Assembly: GCA_029532415.1 (NCBI GenBank)
Contig: JAQOTA010000060.1
Span: 1,240,001 to 1,304,000, forward strand
Source of the DNA: Marasmius tenuissimus
Lineage: Eukaryota > Basidiomycota > Agaricomycetes > Agaricales > Marasmiaceae
DNA: 64,000 nucleotides
Direction of reading: 5' to 3'
Shown here: one piece after another, positions 25,001 to 36,323 of the stretch
How positions within the stretch are numbered: position 1 is the stretch's first letter
Layout: each line of letters starts with the position of its first letter
The notes under the pieces: generated by a model
The model's input: only the letters and a program-made list of their open reading frames with translations
Told to the model about the DNA's origin: nothing
The model's database searches: none
Translations under genes and position numbers: made by a program

Positions 25001-27308
25001 TCAAAGGGTGTACAAAAATCTACCTGCGCCCTCCCGTCGGGTCTTCTTATTCTGGTCCCAGAAATACGCTGTGATTATTCCCAGAAGTACGAGAAGCAAC
25101 CCCTGAAACGAAATAGTCACAATAACACCGGGTAAGTACCTTGGAAAGTCCTGTTGACGGAAAATGGTGGTGGCAATGATCCCGCCGACGCCCCCAGCGC
25201 TGATTATTACACCGGTCGAGACAGCTCTTTTGGAGTGAGACACGACATTATTCGAGGCCTATCCCAGATACGGTCAGCGTCTAAAACGGAAGCCAAGGCA
25301 ACTCCCGCAAAATGACCCACATAAGCGAGAATCCCAGGTATGCATGCTGCAGACCCCGCGTTTCCCAAAAACAAGCCTACACGTCAGAGCTAAATGGTGA
25401 ACAGTAGGTGCATGAATGAATAGAGCTTCACCAAAGTACCGCCATGTAGAATCGTGAACGTAGCCGGTGACCAGAAAACCCGCGATGGTCATTATCGTCT
25501 GAATAGCCAAGAAGGCCGCTCGGTGGTGATACTTGTCCGACATCCACGCGAAGAAAAAAACGATGACAGCCTAACGTTGTTTGTCAATATCGCGCCTTGT
25601 ATTTCTGGATATTAAATATGACTAGGAAGCTCACCGCGAATACATATGGAGGCGCACTCTGCAGGGGTCGACGGGCATGAAGGAACGCTCGGACTCAGGC
25701 TCAGGGCTGACACGAATACACTCACCAGGAGCAACGAATCTTTCAAACCCCACCCCATTCCACTGAGAATGATCGTCACGAACAAGCTAGCGGACAAAAC
25801 ATAGTCATCGGGCCACCATCCTGATTTGTTCAACCCTGTCGAGAAAGTTACATACCCCATGGTATATGCTGGAATAGTGGCGCATAGAAACATAAGGCCT
25901 ACAGACGATAGAATGAACTTCATTCAGAACGCCACTGTCAATGATAGTTCGAACTCCTGGTCACGTACCAAAGATCCATATCTTCCAGTCCATCAAGTGT
26001 TCAAACACTTTACTGGCCGTCAGTACATCGGCAATAGCATCTCCACGATCCTCCTCAATTCTACTGAGAACAGTCTCCGTCTCCTCTCGCGAAAGGAAGT
26101 TGTTATTCTCCGGGAACTCTGGCATGCAGAACATCGCCACAATCCCGAACGCGATGGTAATCAATCCTTCGATCAACTGCGGAACGTATCAAAACCAAGG
26201 AACATATCCTGGCAGCTTGCAGAAACATACAAAAATCCAGGACCAGCCAGGCAGACCTGCGGTACCGGATAAGAGGCTCAAGGCATAAGCGAATATCGCA
26301 CTAAACCCCCCAGCTAGGATGGACACCAGATAGAAAGCAGCAAGACTTCAGAAAAGAAAAAAGTCAGATAGTATGGTCACAAGCAGATCTGCAGGAGCAC
26401 CATACCGTTTCTGAACCTCATGACGTCTATACCTGGATCCCGCGAGGTAATAAGCCAGATGGAACAACTCAAGATAGGAACGTCCCTTTTTTTGACTGAC
26501 CAGGTACTGATAATAAACACGACAGCAGGGAAGAAACCCGCCTTGTAAGTAAGTACAAATGACGAGAGTTAAAATTAACAGCATCTAGAAGGACCACAGG
26601 GGATGCGTACCTCGAATACTCCAAGTAAAACCCGACATGCTGCGAGGTATCTCCAGTTCGGTACGAAAGCCATCGCGAGTTGGACTACACCCCAACTGAC
26701 GACGCATGCCGAAAGTAGAGTGCGGGCACCCACGATACGTAGAGCAACGTTACTGGGCAACTCCCTAGTGTCGAGGAGGCCAAAAATAAGTGAACGGCCG
26801 ATGTCAAGCCTGAACGTCAGTTTTTGAAAAAAGACTCACAGGAGAGTATACGGTACGAAATAGGCGCAGGACACGATACTGTACCGATCTCCTATGCTTA
26901 ATCCCTGAGATGAACGCCGGAATGGATGATAATCAGGTCTAGACTCCACAACTTTACGACTCACGAGGTCTTCTCCCATGCCAGCTATTCGGGCAACACC
27001 AAGGTTTGTCCTGTCGATCAGCGCAAGAGAGTAGAGCAGCCCGAGTAGAGGAAGTACATGTAAATCTACCCGCCTCCTGCCATTTCAGAGTCCAATGACT
27101 CGATCAGAACACAATGTTATTTACGAGCATCACCGGCAAGTGCTCACAAGATCCGTTTCTGCGCAACTTGTCCATGTTCGGTCGAGGCAGATGGACCAGG
27201 GCTATCCTCGGGATTTGTATTAGCTGTGGTCTCGGGAAGTTCAGGTAAGGTTTTAGGGATGGTGGTAGTGGCGCCAGAAGGGCCAGATTGCTCGTGAGTT
27301 ACGGTCAT
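25001..27308 (-). CDS. MFS permease, tandem paralogue
   Basis: This is a second Dal5-like anion:cation symporter. The start ATG at 27308 opens a hydrophilic N-terminus (MTVTHEQSGPSGATTTIPKT); exon 1 ends at 27148. Later coding blocks are the ALIDRTNLGVARIAGMGEDL helix 1, SNVALRIVGARTLLSACVVS, CRVLLGVFE, YRRHEVQKR, LIEGLITIAFGIVAMFCMPE, FPENNNFLSREETETVLSRI, SAPPY followed by FAWMSDKYHHRAAFLAIQ, SHSKRAVSTGVIISAGGVGG and the final FWDQNKKTRREG...RFLYTL. The exon order and several intron positions match the neighbour (for example after GVFE, inside W|Y before RHEVQKR, and after GWSWIF). I did not fix every internal boundary, and the stretch around 25740-25860 (helices 7-8) is the least sure. There is no obvious break, so it is probably functional. 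The substrate is unknown. Confidence 0.85.
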
Positions 27309-28648
27309 AAAACGATTGTTGTCGAGCTTCTGCAGGGTTGAGGGGAAACCTCGCTTCTCCAGCTAAACCTTCAGGGCCTTTATAAACTAACAGCCAGCCC
27401 CTCGGCTAGATAAGACAAGATTTGTGCTTCCGATTTAGGTAGCCGGAGACGTGGTGAAGAAGCTGAAAGTCCTCTATCCAGCGAGTAACAGCGAACGACC
27501 TCAGAGAGCGAGATTTAGAAGGAGGGTGCTGAAAGAAAATAACGCGACCACAAGTTAACGTCCGTCAGATCCACGAATGCAAGAAGCGAATAGTGAATTT
27601 CTACCGTGATCGTTCTAGGTTGATTTGAAGTAACAAGCTATCGAGTCTGCGAGTCTGCGATAGCCCGTGGGAAATTCGCGAATGGCCTGTGAATTGTGAC
27701 GATGGCACAAGCTGACGTCTTTCCTAAATCTGTTCCGGGTGATTGTATTAGCTGCAAGCGTTGTCTATGACAGAGATTTGAGTTCAACGGAGAAGGGATG
27801 AAGTCAACCCTTTTCCTGGATGTTTGGCAGCTAATCCAACCTCGTCTCAGTGAGGACGACTGCTGGGGACAGAGAGGAGCTAAAGGTTGGGCTGGGGCGA
27901 GCGAAGCTCGACCGGGTCGCGGGAAGGGTCACGCCGCCTGGGTGGGCGGGAACCTTCCGCTGCTCCTTCTGACCTCAACGATCGTCGTCATCTCAGGCCT
28001 TGATATGTCAAGGGCTTCGGATCCGATACGTGACAGATATGTATTTAGGCGATAATGTACTTGTATTCTGATTTGTGCGGTTAATATTACTCTGATGCGC
28101 AGAAGGGAGGGCTGGTGGGTTCAAAAAGCAAGCAAACGGTAGGAAGGGAAACGGAACTGGAAGGCTGCGAGCGACAGGTGGAAGTCGCGAGGAAAGAGTG
28201 AATGCTGAGTCATCAGCCTTCGCTCGGTTGGAACCATGATGCCGGTTCGTTCCTCACCGGCATCTGTAGTTCAGTCGCAGGATTCTGAGTGACAGCATGT
28301 GCCATGGAGGAACGGGCGCTTGTTCCGGCGCTTTTTTCCAATCGATTTCGAACGAATTTTTCTGGACAGGACAACCTGTCATGTTAAAACTATGGATACA
28401 CACAAGGAACAGAGCCGTGCCCCTCCCACAATCTTTGGGCTCTGCTCTTCCGACTTCACACATGTACACAATCTAGCTCTGAGATAAGTCCAGGTAAATA
28501 GTTTGCAGATATGATTAAAAAAATGCTGTGTGGTGAGAAACGACGAACGTAAGCAGCTGCCTTGATGTGCGCGAGAGAGCGGCACTTGCCTTTCGGTGAC
28601 GCATAACGATGCTCTATAGGATGCGATGTGGTAGAAATGACGCCAAAA
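27309..28648. other. intergenic, no recognised gene
   Basis: This is the upstream region of the second MFS gene (left part) and the 3' flank of the NMNAT gene (right part). An 85-codon frame at 27798-28055 with a Gly/Ala/Arg-rich composition shows no domain and I do not call it a gene. Confidence 0.5.
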
Positions 28649-29814
28649 TCATACACAAGTTTCTTTCTTCTTTCCGCTGCTAGCCGCAATCTGTTCCCGC
28701 TCCTTTTCCTTTTCAGCAGCGGTAGCCTCGTCAAGGTAGAGGCCATGCTGTTCAATATAGTCCACGACTGGAGTCGGTAGGAGGTACCGCACGGAGAGGC
28801 CACGTCTCAAAAATAATCGTACCTGTCATCACATGCTCATTAGAAGGCTGGGAAAACGCGGGAGAGCGGACTTACTTTGGTGCTGGATACATCATTTTGG
28901 ATGAGTTGTGAGATAATGTGAATGTTGTTCCTCCATCGAGCAAGACTATCGGTGGCCTGTTCCACGTCGGTTCCTGCTCGTTCGATGATGAAGCATCCAT
29001 AGCGCCCTAATATGTGGTCCAACTATGGCGCGATGATGAGGTTGGGTACAGGATGGTAATCGCCGACGGCCGAATCACTCACATCGGTATAACTCCAAAC
29101 GCCCGGTTCACTCATCGTACTGATGAGGTCGGATCCGGCCAGGAGAATGACCCGGACGTTCCGTTGCTCCCCGTCGACCGTCTTGACGCCTCCTCGAACA
29201 GTGTTAAGTTCATAGTCGAAATGATCAAGGACAACGGCAGTCCTCTGATAAGACTGAAAGGCTTCCCAGGGGTCGATCATAAGCCCTGAATCTTCTGCCG
29301 CGAGCCTGCACATCTTGACCCTTGAAGGACACGTTCAGTCAATAACTGCCCCGAGTCGCAGAAAATGATCGAGAAGTGGGTGGGAATGTGGGGTGGGACT
29401 CGATAGCCTGTTATCTCACCGAATTATCGGAGAGTGGAGAAGTGGTGTCATTGTTGCTCGCCTTGAAGTGCAACTCGTACGAGTCGCCAGACAAGTAACA
29501 GAACATAGAGAGAAAGGATTCAGAACAAGGAATCCTCACCGATGCTCTGCACTCAGTAGACCGGGCTTCTTGTACATGTCACTGACAGGACTGAGATAAC
29601 CTCCGACGATCTCAAAGTCGGTATTCTGACGAGCGTAGTCCTTGGCCATTTCGAACATCCGGAGGTGAAGGTAGGTGACTGGGCTGAAAGAACCACAAGC
29701 GACGAGAACGATTGGAGTCTTGGAAGAGTCTCGCATGACCCAGTTCAGACGATTGTCAGGGAAGGAGTAATTCGGAGGGTTGGTGAACCGGGAGTGAGGA
29801 TCTGGTGAACTCAT
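28649..29814 (-). CDS. NMA1: nicotinamide mononucleotide adenylyltransferase
   Basis: The enzyme joins NMN or nicotinate mononucleotide to AMP from ATP, the central step of NAD synthesis. It has about 277 residues. Exons on the minus strand are 29814-29540, 29320-29083, 29022-28876 and 28822-28649. The nucleotidyltransferase motif GxFxPxxxxH is GSFSPVTYLH at residues 41-50. It is followed by GGYLSPVSDMYKKPGL, MIDPWEAFQ, VILLAGSDLISTM, YGCFIIERAG, and the second signature VSSTKVR (usually ISSTxxR), which binds phosphates. The first intron (29321-29539) is 219 bases, four times longer than its neighbours. The C-terminus is a short Lys/Glu-rich tail. No targeting signal is seen. It is divergent from the family X polymerase gene. 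Confidence 0.95.
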
Positions 29815-30479
29815 GTTGGAGGAGAAAGGGAAAAGGGCGAGAAATTAAGGGAGTAGGAGAGACCGAACGGTAGGCGATGAGGAACAGTATTGTTGGTTGG
29901 GGACCTTGGGGGTATTCTTCGTGATAGTTAGCGCATAACCGCTTGGGCTCATTTTTCTTATCCGGCTGACGTAATTCTGGCATTGCGCAATGGGCCAATG
30001 GCGAGCGGTCCCTCCGGGCCCCGGCATGGCAACCGCTTCCATTTACTGCAGTCACTTCAATCCCGACGGGCTCCCTGGCAGTAGTTATGAATGAAGGGAC
30101 CCTGAAAGCCCCAGAATTCCTGTATTCCTGCTGTCTGACGGAATCCGGTAATTGAGTATCCCAGTTGCTCTAAACAGGCTCGGAGATGAACGGTGCAACC
30201 GGAACGAAAGCCTGTGTTCGGCCGGCATTGATCCCACACGGCTGATTCATGCGGTACTTAGCTTCAACCGCAGTCCAGGCCCCCTCACCGATGCTCATTC
30301 GTCCGCTGACTCCCCAATAATAGAAAGCAGGAATGCTCATGACCTGGTTATTCCCTCAGTCCCGAGCCTGTATTGCAATTTCTGAACCTATCTTGTGGCT
30401 ATACCTGTGCAAGACGTCTCACGTGTGGCAGACAGCTGCCAATGGAGGAAGTCTCAACTGGATCCATAATCCCGACGTC
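29815..30479. promoter_or_regulatory. shared divergent promoter region
   Basis: The 665 bases between the starts of the NMNAT gene (minus strand) and the polymerase gene (plus strand) must hold both promoters. No coding region is recognised here. I see no single clear TATA box. Confidence 0.5.
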
Positions 30480-32854
30480 ATGCCTAAACGTTCAAGTTTG
30501 AGTCCCGTATCCAGCTCAAGTTCATCCTCAGAACCGCCTAGAAAGAGGCGGCGGTCAGCATCCAATGGTACTGAGCAGGAAACACCCATCAGTGTTTTCA
30601 TCGTGGACGCGAAGTTAGACCCATCGGCCATGGCGGAGCTAATTTCATTGGTCGAGGACTCCAACTTCAACGAATTGGAACTTTGCGGAAATTTCCAAGA
30701 TTCTGATGTGATCGTTACGGCTGTCCGGATGAGGAAGCGGTTGGAAAGGCATATTGACTGGAAACTGGCAGTACGTTCTCCACTAAATTGAACAGGGACT
30801 GCGTAAACTGACCGTCTTACGGATTCTAGAGACAGAAGCCAGTCGTCACCACACAGTGGCTAAAAGACTCGATTGAAAAAAGGAAACTTGTTCCATGTGC
30901 AGACTATGCTGCGCTCGAGGAGCTCGTCGATTCAACCGCGTCGCATTGCCCAGAAAATATCTGCCTGACGCACGAAGAATGTACGCACACGAGCAAGTCG
31001 CCCCCGAGCTCAAAATCGGATGTACCGGATTATCTTTTGGATCCTTGCCCCGATCCTCCACAAAAGGCGGATCAAGATCCCCATCCGGGGCTTTTCCAGC
31101 GCTATTCTTGTCTCCGACACTCGCCTCTCGTGTGCGTCAACCAGGATCTGGTTGACCAGTTCTCGGTGTTGCGACGCCATAGAGAACTGGAGGGGTGGCA
31201 AATTCGAGCACTGAGTTATGAACGCACGATTGCTGTATGTTCTCACCCGCCACAAACTTGAGGCAAATCTGACGCCCCTGTCCAGTCTCTCAAAGGTTGA
31301 GTTCTTCATCATGTCGTCACTGAATCTGTTCATAGAACAACTTCCAGCATACCCACATGTCATAGACGAGGACAATGTTGACGAACTCGCGAAAATTCCA
31401 TTCTTGGGCGAGAAATCTTTGTTCAAGGTGCTGTACCGACTGACCGAAGTTCTACGAGGCAATACCGACCTCCCTTTTAGGTGAAGGAATACCTTCGTAC
31501 GGGACAGATATCGGAGGCTAGTAAGTTCAAGTTTTGTCCAGACCTTTCATTTTCCCAGAACCAAAACCCGACTCAGAAATCACTGCCGCCGATGGGAGAT
31601 ACCAATCCCTATTCGCTTTCACCACAATCTACGGAATTGGGCACAACACCGCCCGACAACTCTACTCGCTAAACCTCCGAACTCTACGAGATCTAGACCT
31701 CTACTACGACGTCAACCCCGACCCTGACGCCTCCGTAGCAGAGAAACTGGCCGCTCTTCCTCCTGTGCACGACCACAAGTTGAATTTACCTCAGCTCACG
31801 ATTCCGGTTGGACTGGTCCTGCGAAGTGACCTTGATGAGAAGATTCCTCGTGGTGAGGTGGAAGAGATGCGAGACGTTGTCATGGAGGAGCTGAAAAAAC
31901 TCAAGCCTGGCTGTGTCAGTACCATCACTGGAGGGTAAGTTGCCGAGTCGACTCTTTCACAGCCTGGGGGATGTGCTATGTCGAGTTTGTGTGTCCTCAT
32001 ACTGACTACCGACCCTTACAAATAGGTATCGTCGTGGAAAACCGGAGAGCAACGACGTTGACATCGTGATAAGCCACAGCAACCTGAAAAGTGGCGGAGA
32101 ACAAATCAAAGGCTTGTGTAAGGAACTCGTCAAGAGGCTGTATGAAAAGGGTAAGTAACACCGGTGGCGGCCATTTTCTACTTCTTACCTAGTAACTCGC
32201 TTTAGGCCTTGTTACCCATGTTATGCGTGAGCCAGATCGTCCGTTTGCGAAACGTTGAGTCGTTTATTGAAGCTTTCCCGCTATCGACATGTAGACTTGT
32301 CAAGTTTTCGGGAACACAACGCTCTGCGTACTTCTCATTGGGACTCGCTTGAGAAAGCGTTGACGGTATTCATTCTCCCCGATAACGGCAAACGGACTCG
32401 TCGTATCCACCGTCGTCTAGATATCATTTTCGCAGCGCCGGAAGTCTACTGGACGGCAGTTACTGGCTGGTGGGTCTCTACCAATACTCTATGGCTCGGA
32501 ATGAATGCGGTTACATTCGTCGTTCACGATCAACAGGACCGGCTCAAAGATGTTCGAAAGAGATTTACGATTGTGGGCCAAAGAGGAAAAGTAGGCTTGA
32601 CTCCCTATCGCCCGCGCGACTCTATTCCTCACATGTCTGCACTGCACAGGGGGATGAAGTTTGATAGCTCGGGAATGTATGTTTCCTTTATGGTCTCATT
32701 CAACTCATCAAGCCAAAAGCTGATCATCAACAATGGCCAATTCAGCACTAGGCGGCACGACTCCAAGCTTTATTTTCCAAGAAGTGAACAAGAGGTTTTC
32801 AAGCTCCTTGGTTTGGAGTGGGTCGACCCTACCATGCGGAATGCTGATGCTTGA
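30480..32854 (+). CDS. POL4: family X DNA polymerase (Pol4/lambda-like) with BRCT
   Basis: This is a gap-filling DNA polymerase for base excision repair and end joining. It encodes about 584 residues in eleven exons: 30480-30770, 30830-31234, 31296-31427, 31481-31520, 31559-31934, 32026-32150, 32206-32226, 32295-32469, 32537-32590, 32650-32676 and 32746-32854. The Ser-rich start contains a basic PPRKRRRS run that could be a nuclear signal, followed by a BRCT-like region (VFIVDAKL to TTQWLKDSI). The 8-kDa domain follows (helix-hairpin-helix DELAKIPFLGEKS), then the fingers (IYGIGHNTARQLY), the palm motif GYRRGKPESNDVDIVI with catalytic Asp425 and Asp427, RRLDIIF with Asp506, WTGS in the thumb, and the RRHDSKLYFPRSEQEVF/LGLEW C-terminus. 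All three metal-binding aspartates are present. The start at 30480 is chosen over an upstream in-frame ATG at 30333. The acceptor at 31295 is the least certain splice. Confidence 0.93.
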
Positions 32855-33146
32855 CCTCGGAAGATGGTCATGGTGACCATTCCAAGCCTGGCAAGTTGAT
32901 AGCATCCCAGCAAATCAAATCTCAAGGGCCTGCAGGGCCGACGATTGGGCTGTATTCACGAACTGGCCCGTCAGGACTTGCCGGTGATGGCTGGATAATG
33001 GGCTTCACGGTGTTTTACAGTCTCCTCAACTCCTCCGAGGAGAAAGTTAATTTGCACATAGTTTTACATGAGCGGGTGGGGTTATGATAAAGTAGAAACA
33101 TGAGATGGACGGGGTTCTACATACATTAATCCACAGGTGAATTACT

Positions 33147-35051
33147 TTAGACCGCGTTCTGGACCTGTTCAAGCGTATCATCCTCATCGTCCCACAACTT
33201 CTCCAATCTTTTCAATCCACGACGAGCCAACCCTGCATCCCGATTCCGATAGACGGAATCAATGTACCTCACATCATCTGGACTAACCAACCAACGTTTC
33301 TCGTCCGCCATAAAATCATCATACGACTTCCCATTGTACTCCCTCGCGACATTCTCTTCCATGCGGCTCTTCACCAATAGCGAAACTCTCGCTCCCTCTT
33401 GTCCCGCTTTTACCGAGTCGTAATCCCTTCCCTGAGGATGTATGGTTTTCGCAAAATAGTAAAGAAGGTTCGACTTGGCGACAGCGTGAAGAATGGTATT
33501 AAGACCTTGCCGAGACATGGGAGTGTAGTCCAATGCCAGGTATCGCAGAGAATGTGCATTCTCGATGACAGAGGTAACAGCAGATGCGACCGCGTCTGTG
33601 AGCCAATTGTATCTCGCGCCGAGGTCCTCAGTTGCGTAACTCTGGCCAATATCCAGCAGGCGGAGGGTTGGGTGGGAGGATAGCGAAGAGAGGAGTTGGA
33701 GGGTGCCCTCATCCTTCAAACCGCAGGAAGACAGTGTTAGCCGTTCGAGGGATTTGTTCGATCTGAGAGCGATGGATAACGCGTTCGCGCCGTCGTCTCC
33801 GAGGGGATTGTTCGACATATAGAGTAATACCAAATTGCACCCGTCACTGGCGAGGTATCTCGCAATCTGCTCTGCTGCCTTGCTCCCGGCACCTGTCGCG
33901 CTGAGATAGATATGTCGGAGAGCAATTGGGGAGTGAGGTTTGTGATCCGCTAAGAGGGAGAAGAGGTGGGCCACTCCAGCGTCACCCAACGAGGTTTGGT
34001 CGAGATCGAGGGTTCGGAGGTTGGGAGCTTGCGTGATCAGACGGAAGAGATCGTTGGCAGAGCCTTGACCGAGCGGATTCCGCTTCAGCCACAGGTTCGT
34101 CAACGATGGTGATTTCACTAGGCTGTCGACGAGGACGGTGAAGCTATCGCCGTCGATGCAATTTCCAGCCAAGTACCAGGTCGACATTCTGTTCGGATAT
34201 CTGTCAACAAAATTCGCGATTCGTTTGGCACCTAAAGGTCCAATGATATTATTTCCGAGTAGGAAATGCTGCGTGAACGGATTCATCTCTAAGCTTTCCA
34301 TGAGTTCTCCGATGTGAGTTGGCCCAACAACCATCTTGCAAAGATCCATCCGACGATCTGCGTACAGAACTCCTCTGTTGAACTCAATCATGTGTGTGTT
34401 GTAGAAGGGTTCCTCTTTCATCTCCGCCTGCTCCCCCGCGACGATATTGTCATCTCCTCCAGCCTTTAGATGTGCGAAGAATGGCGCAAAATCCTCCTTC
34501 TCGCCAATTTGTACAGGCATCGGAAGACTGGGAGAGCCATCTAACGAGAAAGGATCGTTCTGTTCGTCCCATGGCCCTTGATTTATGACTCGTTTCCTCC
34601 AATCCTTCGCTGCCCGACGCGCAGTGGCTGCCTCGATATCTGCAACCCGCTGATCATAGATGTATGCCCTCAACTTCACGACAGCCTTTTCGTACTGAAT
34701 GATGGGTGCTAATGAATCTGGAGGTCCAGGATACAGGATCTGCGCGATCTCTTTGGCCATAGCTACGCTGGTGGGATCAGCATGTTTGCGTCGGGGTGCG
34801 TTGGATAGATTCTCCATGACACGTCCTCCTTTATCCATCACGGACAAGTTTTGTCGAATGCTTTCCGCCCATTGTGATACCTCGGAGCGGAAGTCGTCTG
34901 ACGTGGTGAGGTTTATTGGGGTTTGAGAAAGAGAAGAGGGCTGCTCGATAGCGACCATAGCAAAAGAACGTGTCGTGGGAGGAATTTGTTGAGAAAAGGA
35001 CCCAAGGACTCGACTAGATATAAGTCGTCTAGGGCTTTGAAAACGAGTCAT
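33147..35051 (-). CDS. leucine-rich-repeat (RNI-like) protein, intronless
   Basis: A single uninterrupted frame of 634 residues, unusual here because nearly every other gene has several introns. The first 30 residues (MTRFQSPRRLISSRVLGSFS...) are rich in Arg and Ser with no acidic residue, like a mitochondrial presequence. A charged region follows (to about residue 230), then at least seven RNI/NOD-type leucine-rich repeats such as LTNLWLKRNPLGQGSANDLF, LRTLDLDQTSLGDAGVAHLF, LVLLYMSNNPLGDDGANALS, LERLTLSSCGLKDEGTLQLL and LRYLALDYTPMSRQGL. The C-terminus is charged and probably helical. Such repeats bind partner proteins; no enzymatic domain is seen. It could be a mitochondrial or cytosolic scaffold. 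The product is inferred from repeats only. Confidence 0.85.
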   Translation of the reverse strand: MTRFQSPRRLISSRVLGSFSQQIPPTTRSFAMVAIEQPSSLSQTPINLTTSDDFRSEVSQWAESIRQNLSVMDKGGRVMENLSNAPRRKHADPTSVAMAKEIAQILYPGPPDSLAPIIQYEKAVVKLRAYIYDQRVADIEAATARRAAKDWRKRVINQGPWDEQNDPFSLDGSPSLPMPVQIGEKEDFAPFFAHLKAGGDDNIVAGEQAEMKEEPFYNTHMIEFNRGVLYADRRMDLCKMVVGPTHIGELMESLEMNPFTQHFLLGNNIIGPLGAKRIANFVDRYPNRMSTWYLAGNCIDGDSFTVLVDSLVKSPSLTNLWLKRNPLGQGSANDLFRLITQAPNLRTLDLDQTSLGDAGVAHLFSLLADHKPHSPIALRHIYLSATGAGSKAAEQIARYLASDGCNLVLLYMSNNPLGDDGANALSIALRSNKSLERLTLSSCGLKDEGTLQLLSSLSSHPTLRLLDIGQSYATEDLGARYNWLTDAVASAVTSVIENAHSLRYLALDYTPMSRQGLNTILHAVAKSNLLYYFAKTIHPQGRDYDSVKAGQEGARVSLLVKSRMEENVAREYNGKSYDDFMADEKRWLVSPDDVRYIDSVYRNRDAGLARRGLKRLEKLWDDEDDTLEQVQNAV

Positions 35052-35343
35052 ACTCTGTCAAATGACAGCTACATAAGTCACTGTATGTCGTGGAGAACAT
35101 GGTGGGCGTACCGGAGTAACCGCCCAGTACGTAGCGATGTCCAGCTAAGCGCTGACCATCTGTCTACGTTTCAGAGTACGTATCTGAGAACAGTCTGAGC
35201 TTGTCAAATTACTATCAATGCGCTGCGACGAGATTCAGCTTCGGGACACGTTAAGTTCATGGTTTTCATTGGACAACATTAATGAGGTACGCTAAAATTA
35301 CACTAGAATATGTAATGGGAATCGCGCACATAATATATGAAAA

Positions 35344-36323
35344 TTACTCATAGATGAAATGAGGTGCATCGTACTTCGTATACACAATCCCGACACTCGA
35401 CAACAAACATAACCCCAACGATATGGATGCTGTTGTTCTGACTGCGAGTGGATGTCTCGCCCACGCAAGACAGACAATTCCGGTCAAGGCCAGTAAAAAG
35501 CCGAGCACGGAACAAACGATGCAAAGGAAGTGGCACCGACTAAGCAAATTGAGGGGAGGCTGCCTGAAGAAAGGACCGACTTGAACTAATTCAGGTTTGG
35601 CAGACCACACGTTGGGTTTGTCCTTCGCGTTGGGTCCCATGGTAGGAGATCCATGCTCTGGGGATTGAGTGATGTGGTTGGCTGCCATGTCGAGGATGGC
35701 CTCGCCCTTGCTGACACTCTCCGTCCCTTCCCCGGTGATACCTCCAATGTTATCCTCCACGCGTTTGGCCTCTTTGACCTTGTATCGTACCAGAAAGAAG
35801 GCAGCAACAAAGGAAATGAACGATGCGTGCAGATGAAGAATCAGGGCACTGAAAAGGCAGGCATTGGATGCAACGAGGACAGAAGATGGTTCGCTCGCGT
35901 CTGGGGCCGTCACCTGTAACAATCCCGCCTCGACGGAAGCCATAAACGTTGTCTAGAGGTGTCATCTGTATTAGCAACCGTTGTTTCATTGTAAAGGGAA
36001 AGACATACAATCAAACTGATGAGTTGTAAACGATCATTCCAACTCGAGACCAACTCCTTCATGGCTTTGCGACGGGCAGTCTCGTCTGCCTCATCCTGCT
36101 CTTCCTGCGTTTCTATTCCATTGTCAATGGGTCGGTCTACGAAGCCTGCGAATGGATTGTGAAACTCACGTCTTCTTGACTGCGTAGACAAATCGCGGGG
36201 ATCAGATTCTGGCCGAAAACTAGGATTCTGTGCGACGTCATATGTATGAGCATCTACAAAACTGGTAGATCAGCAACTGGCAGGAACGAAGGCAAGGCAA
36301 GACACACGGGTGAATCGTTTCAT
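35344..36323 (-). CDS. multi-pass membrane protein, unknown function
   Basis: A protein of about 289 residues. Exons on the minus strand are 36323-36308 (only 16 bases, MKRFT plus one base), 36253-36009 and 35952-35344; they join in frame. The N-terminal 75 residues are hydrophilic and acidic (ETQEEQDEADETARRKAMKE). They are followed by hydrophobic segments ISLITTFMASVEAGLLQV, VASNACLFSALILHLHASFI running into SFVAAFFLVRYK, CHFLCIVCSVLGFLLALTGI, and ASISLGLCLLSSVGIVYTKY. Four membrane passes are likely, with a cytosolic loop of about 70 residues between the second and third. I do not recognise the family. It lies 292 bases downstream of the LRR gene on the same strand. Confidence 0.7.
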
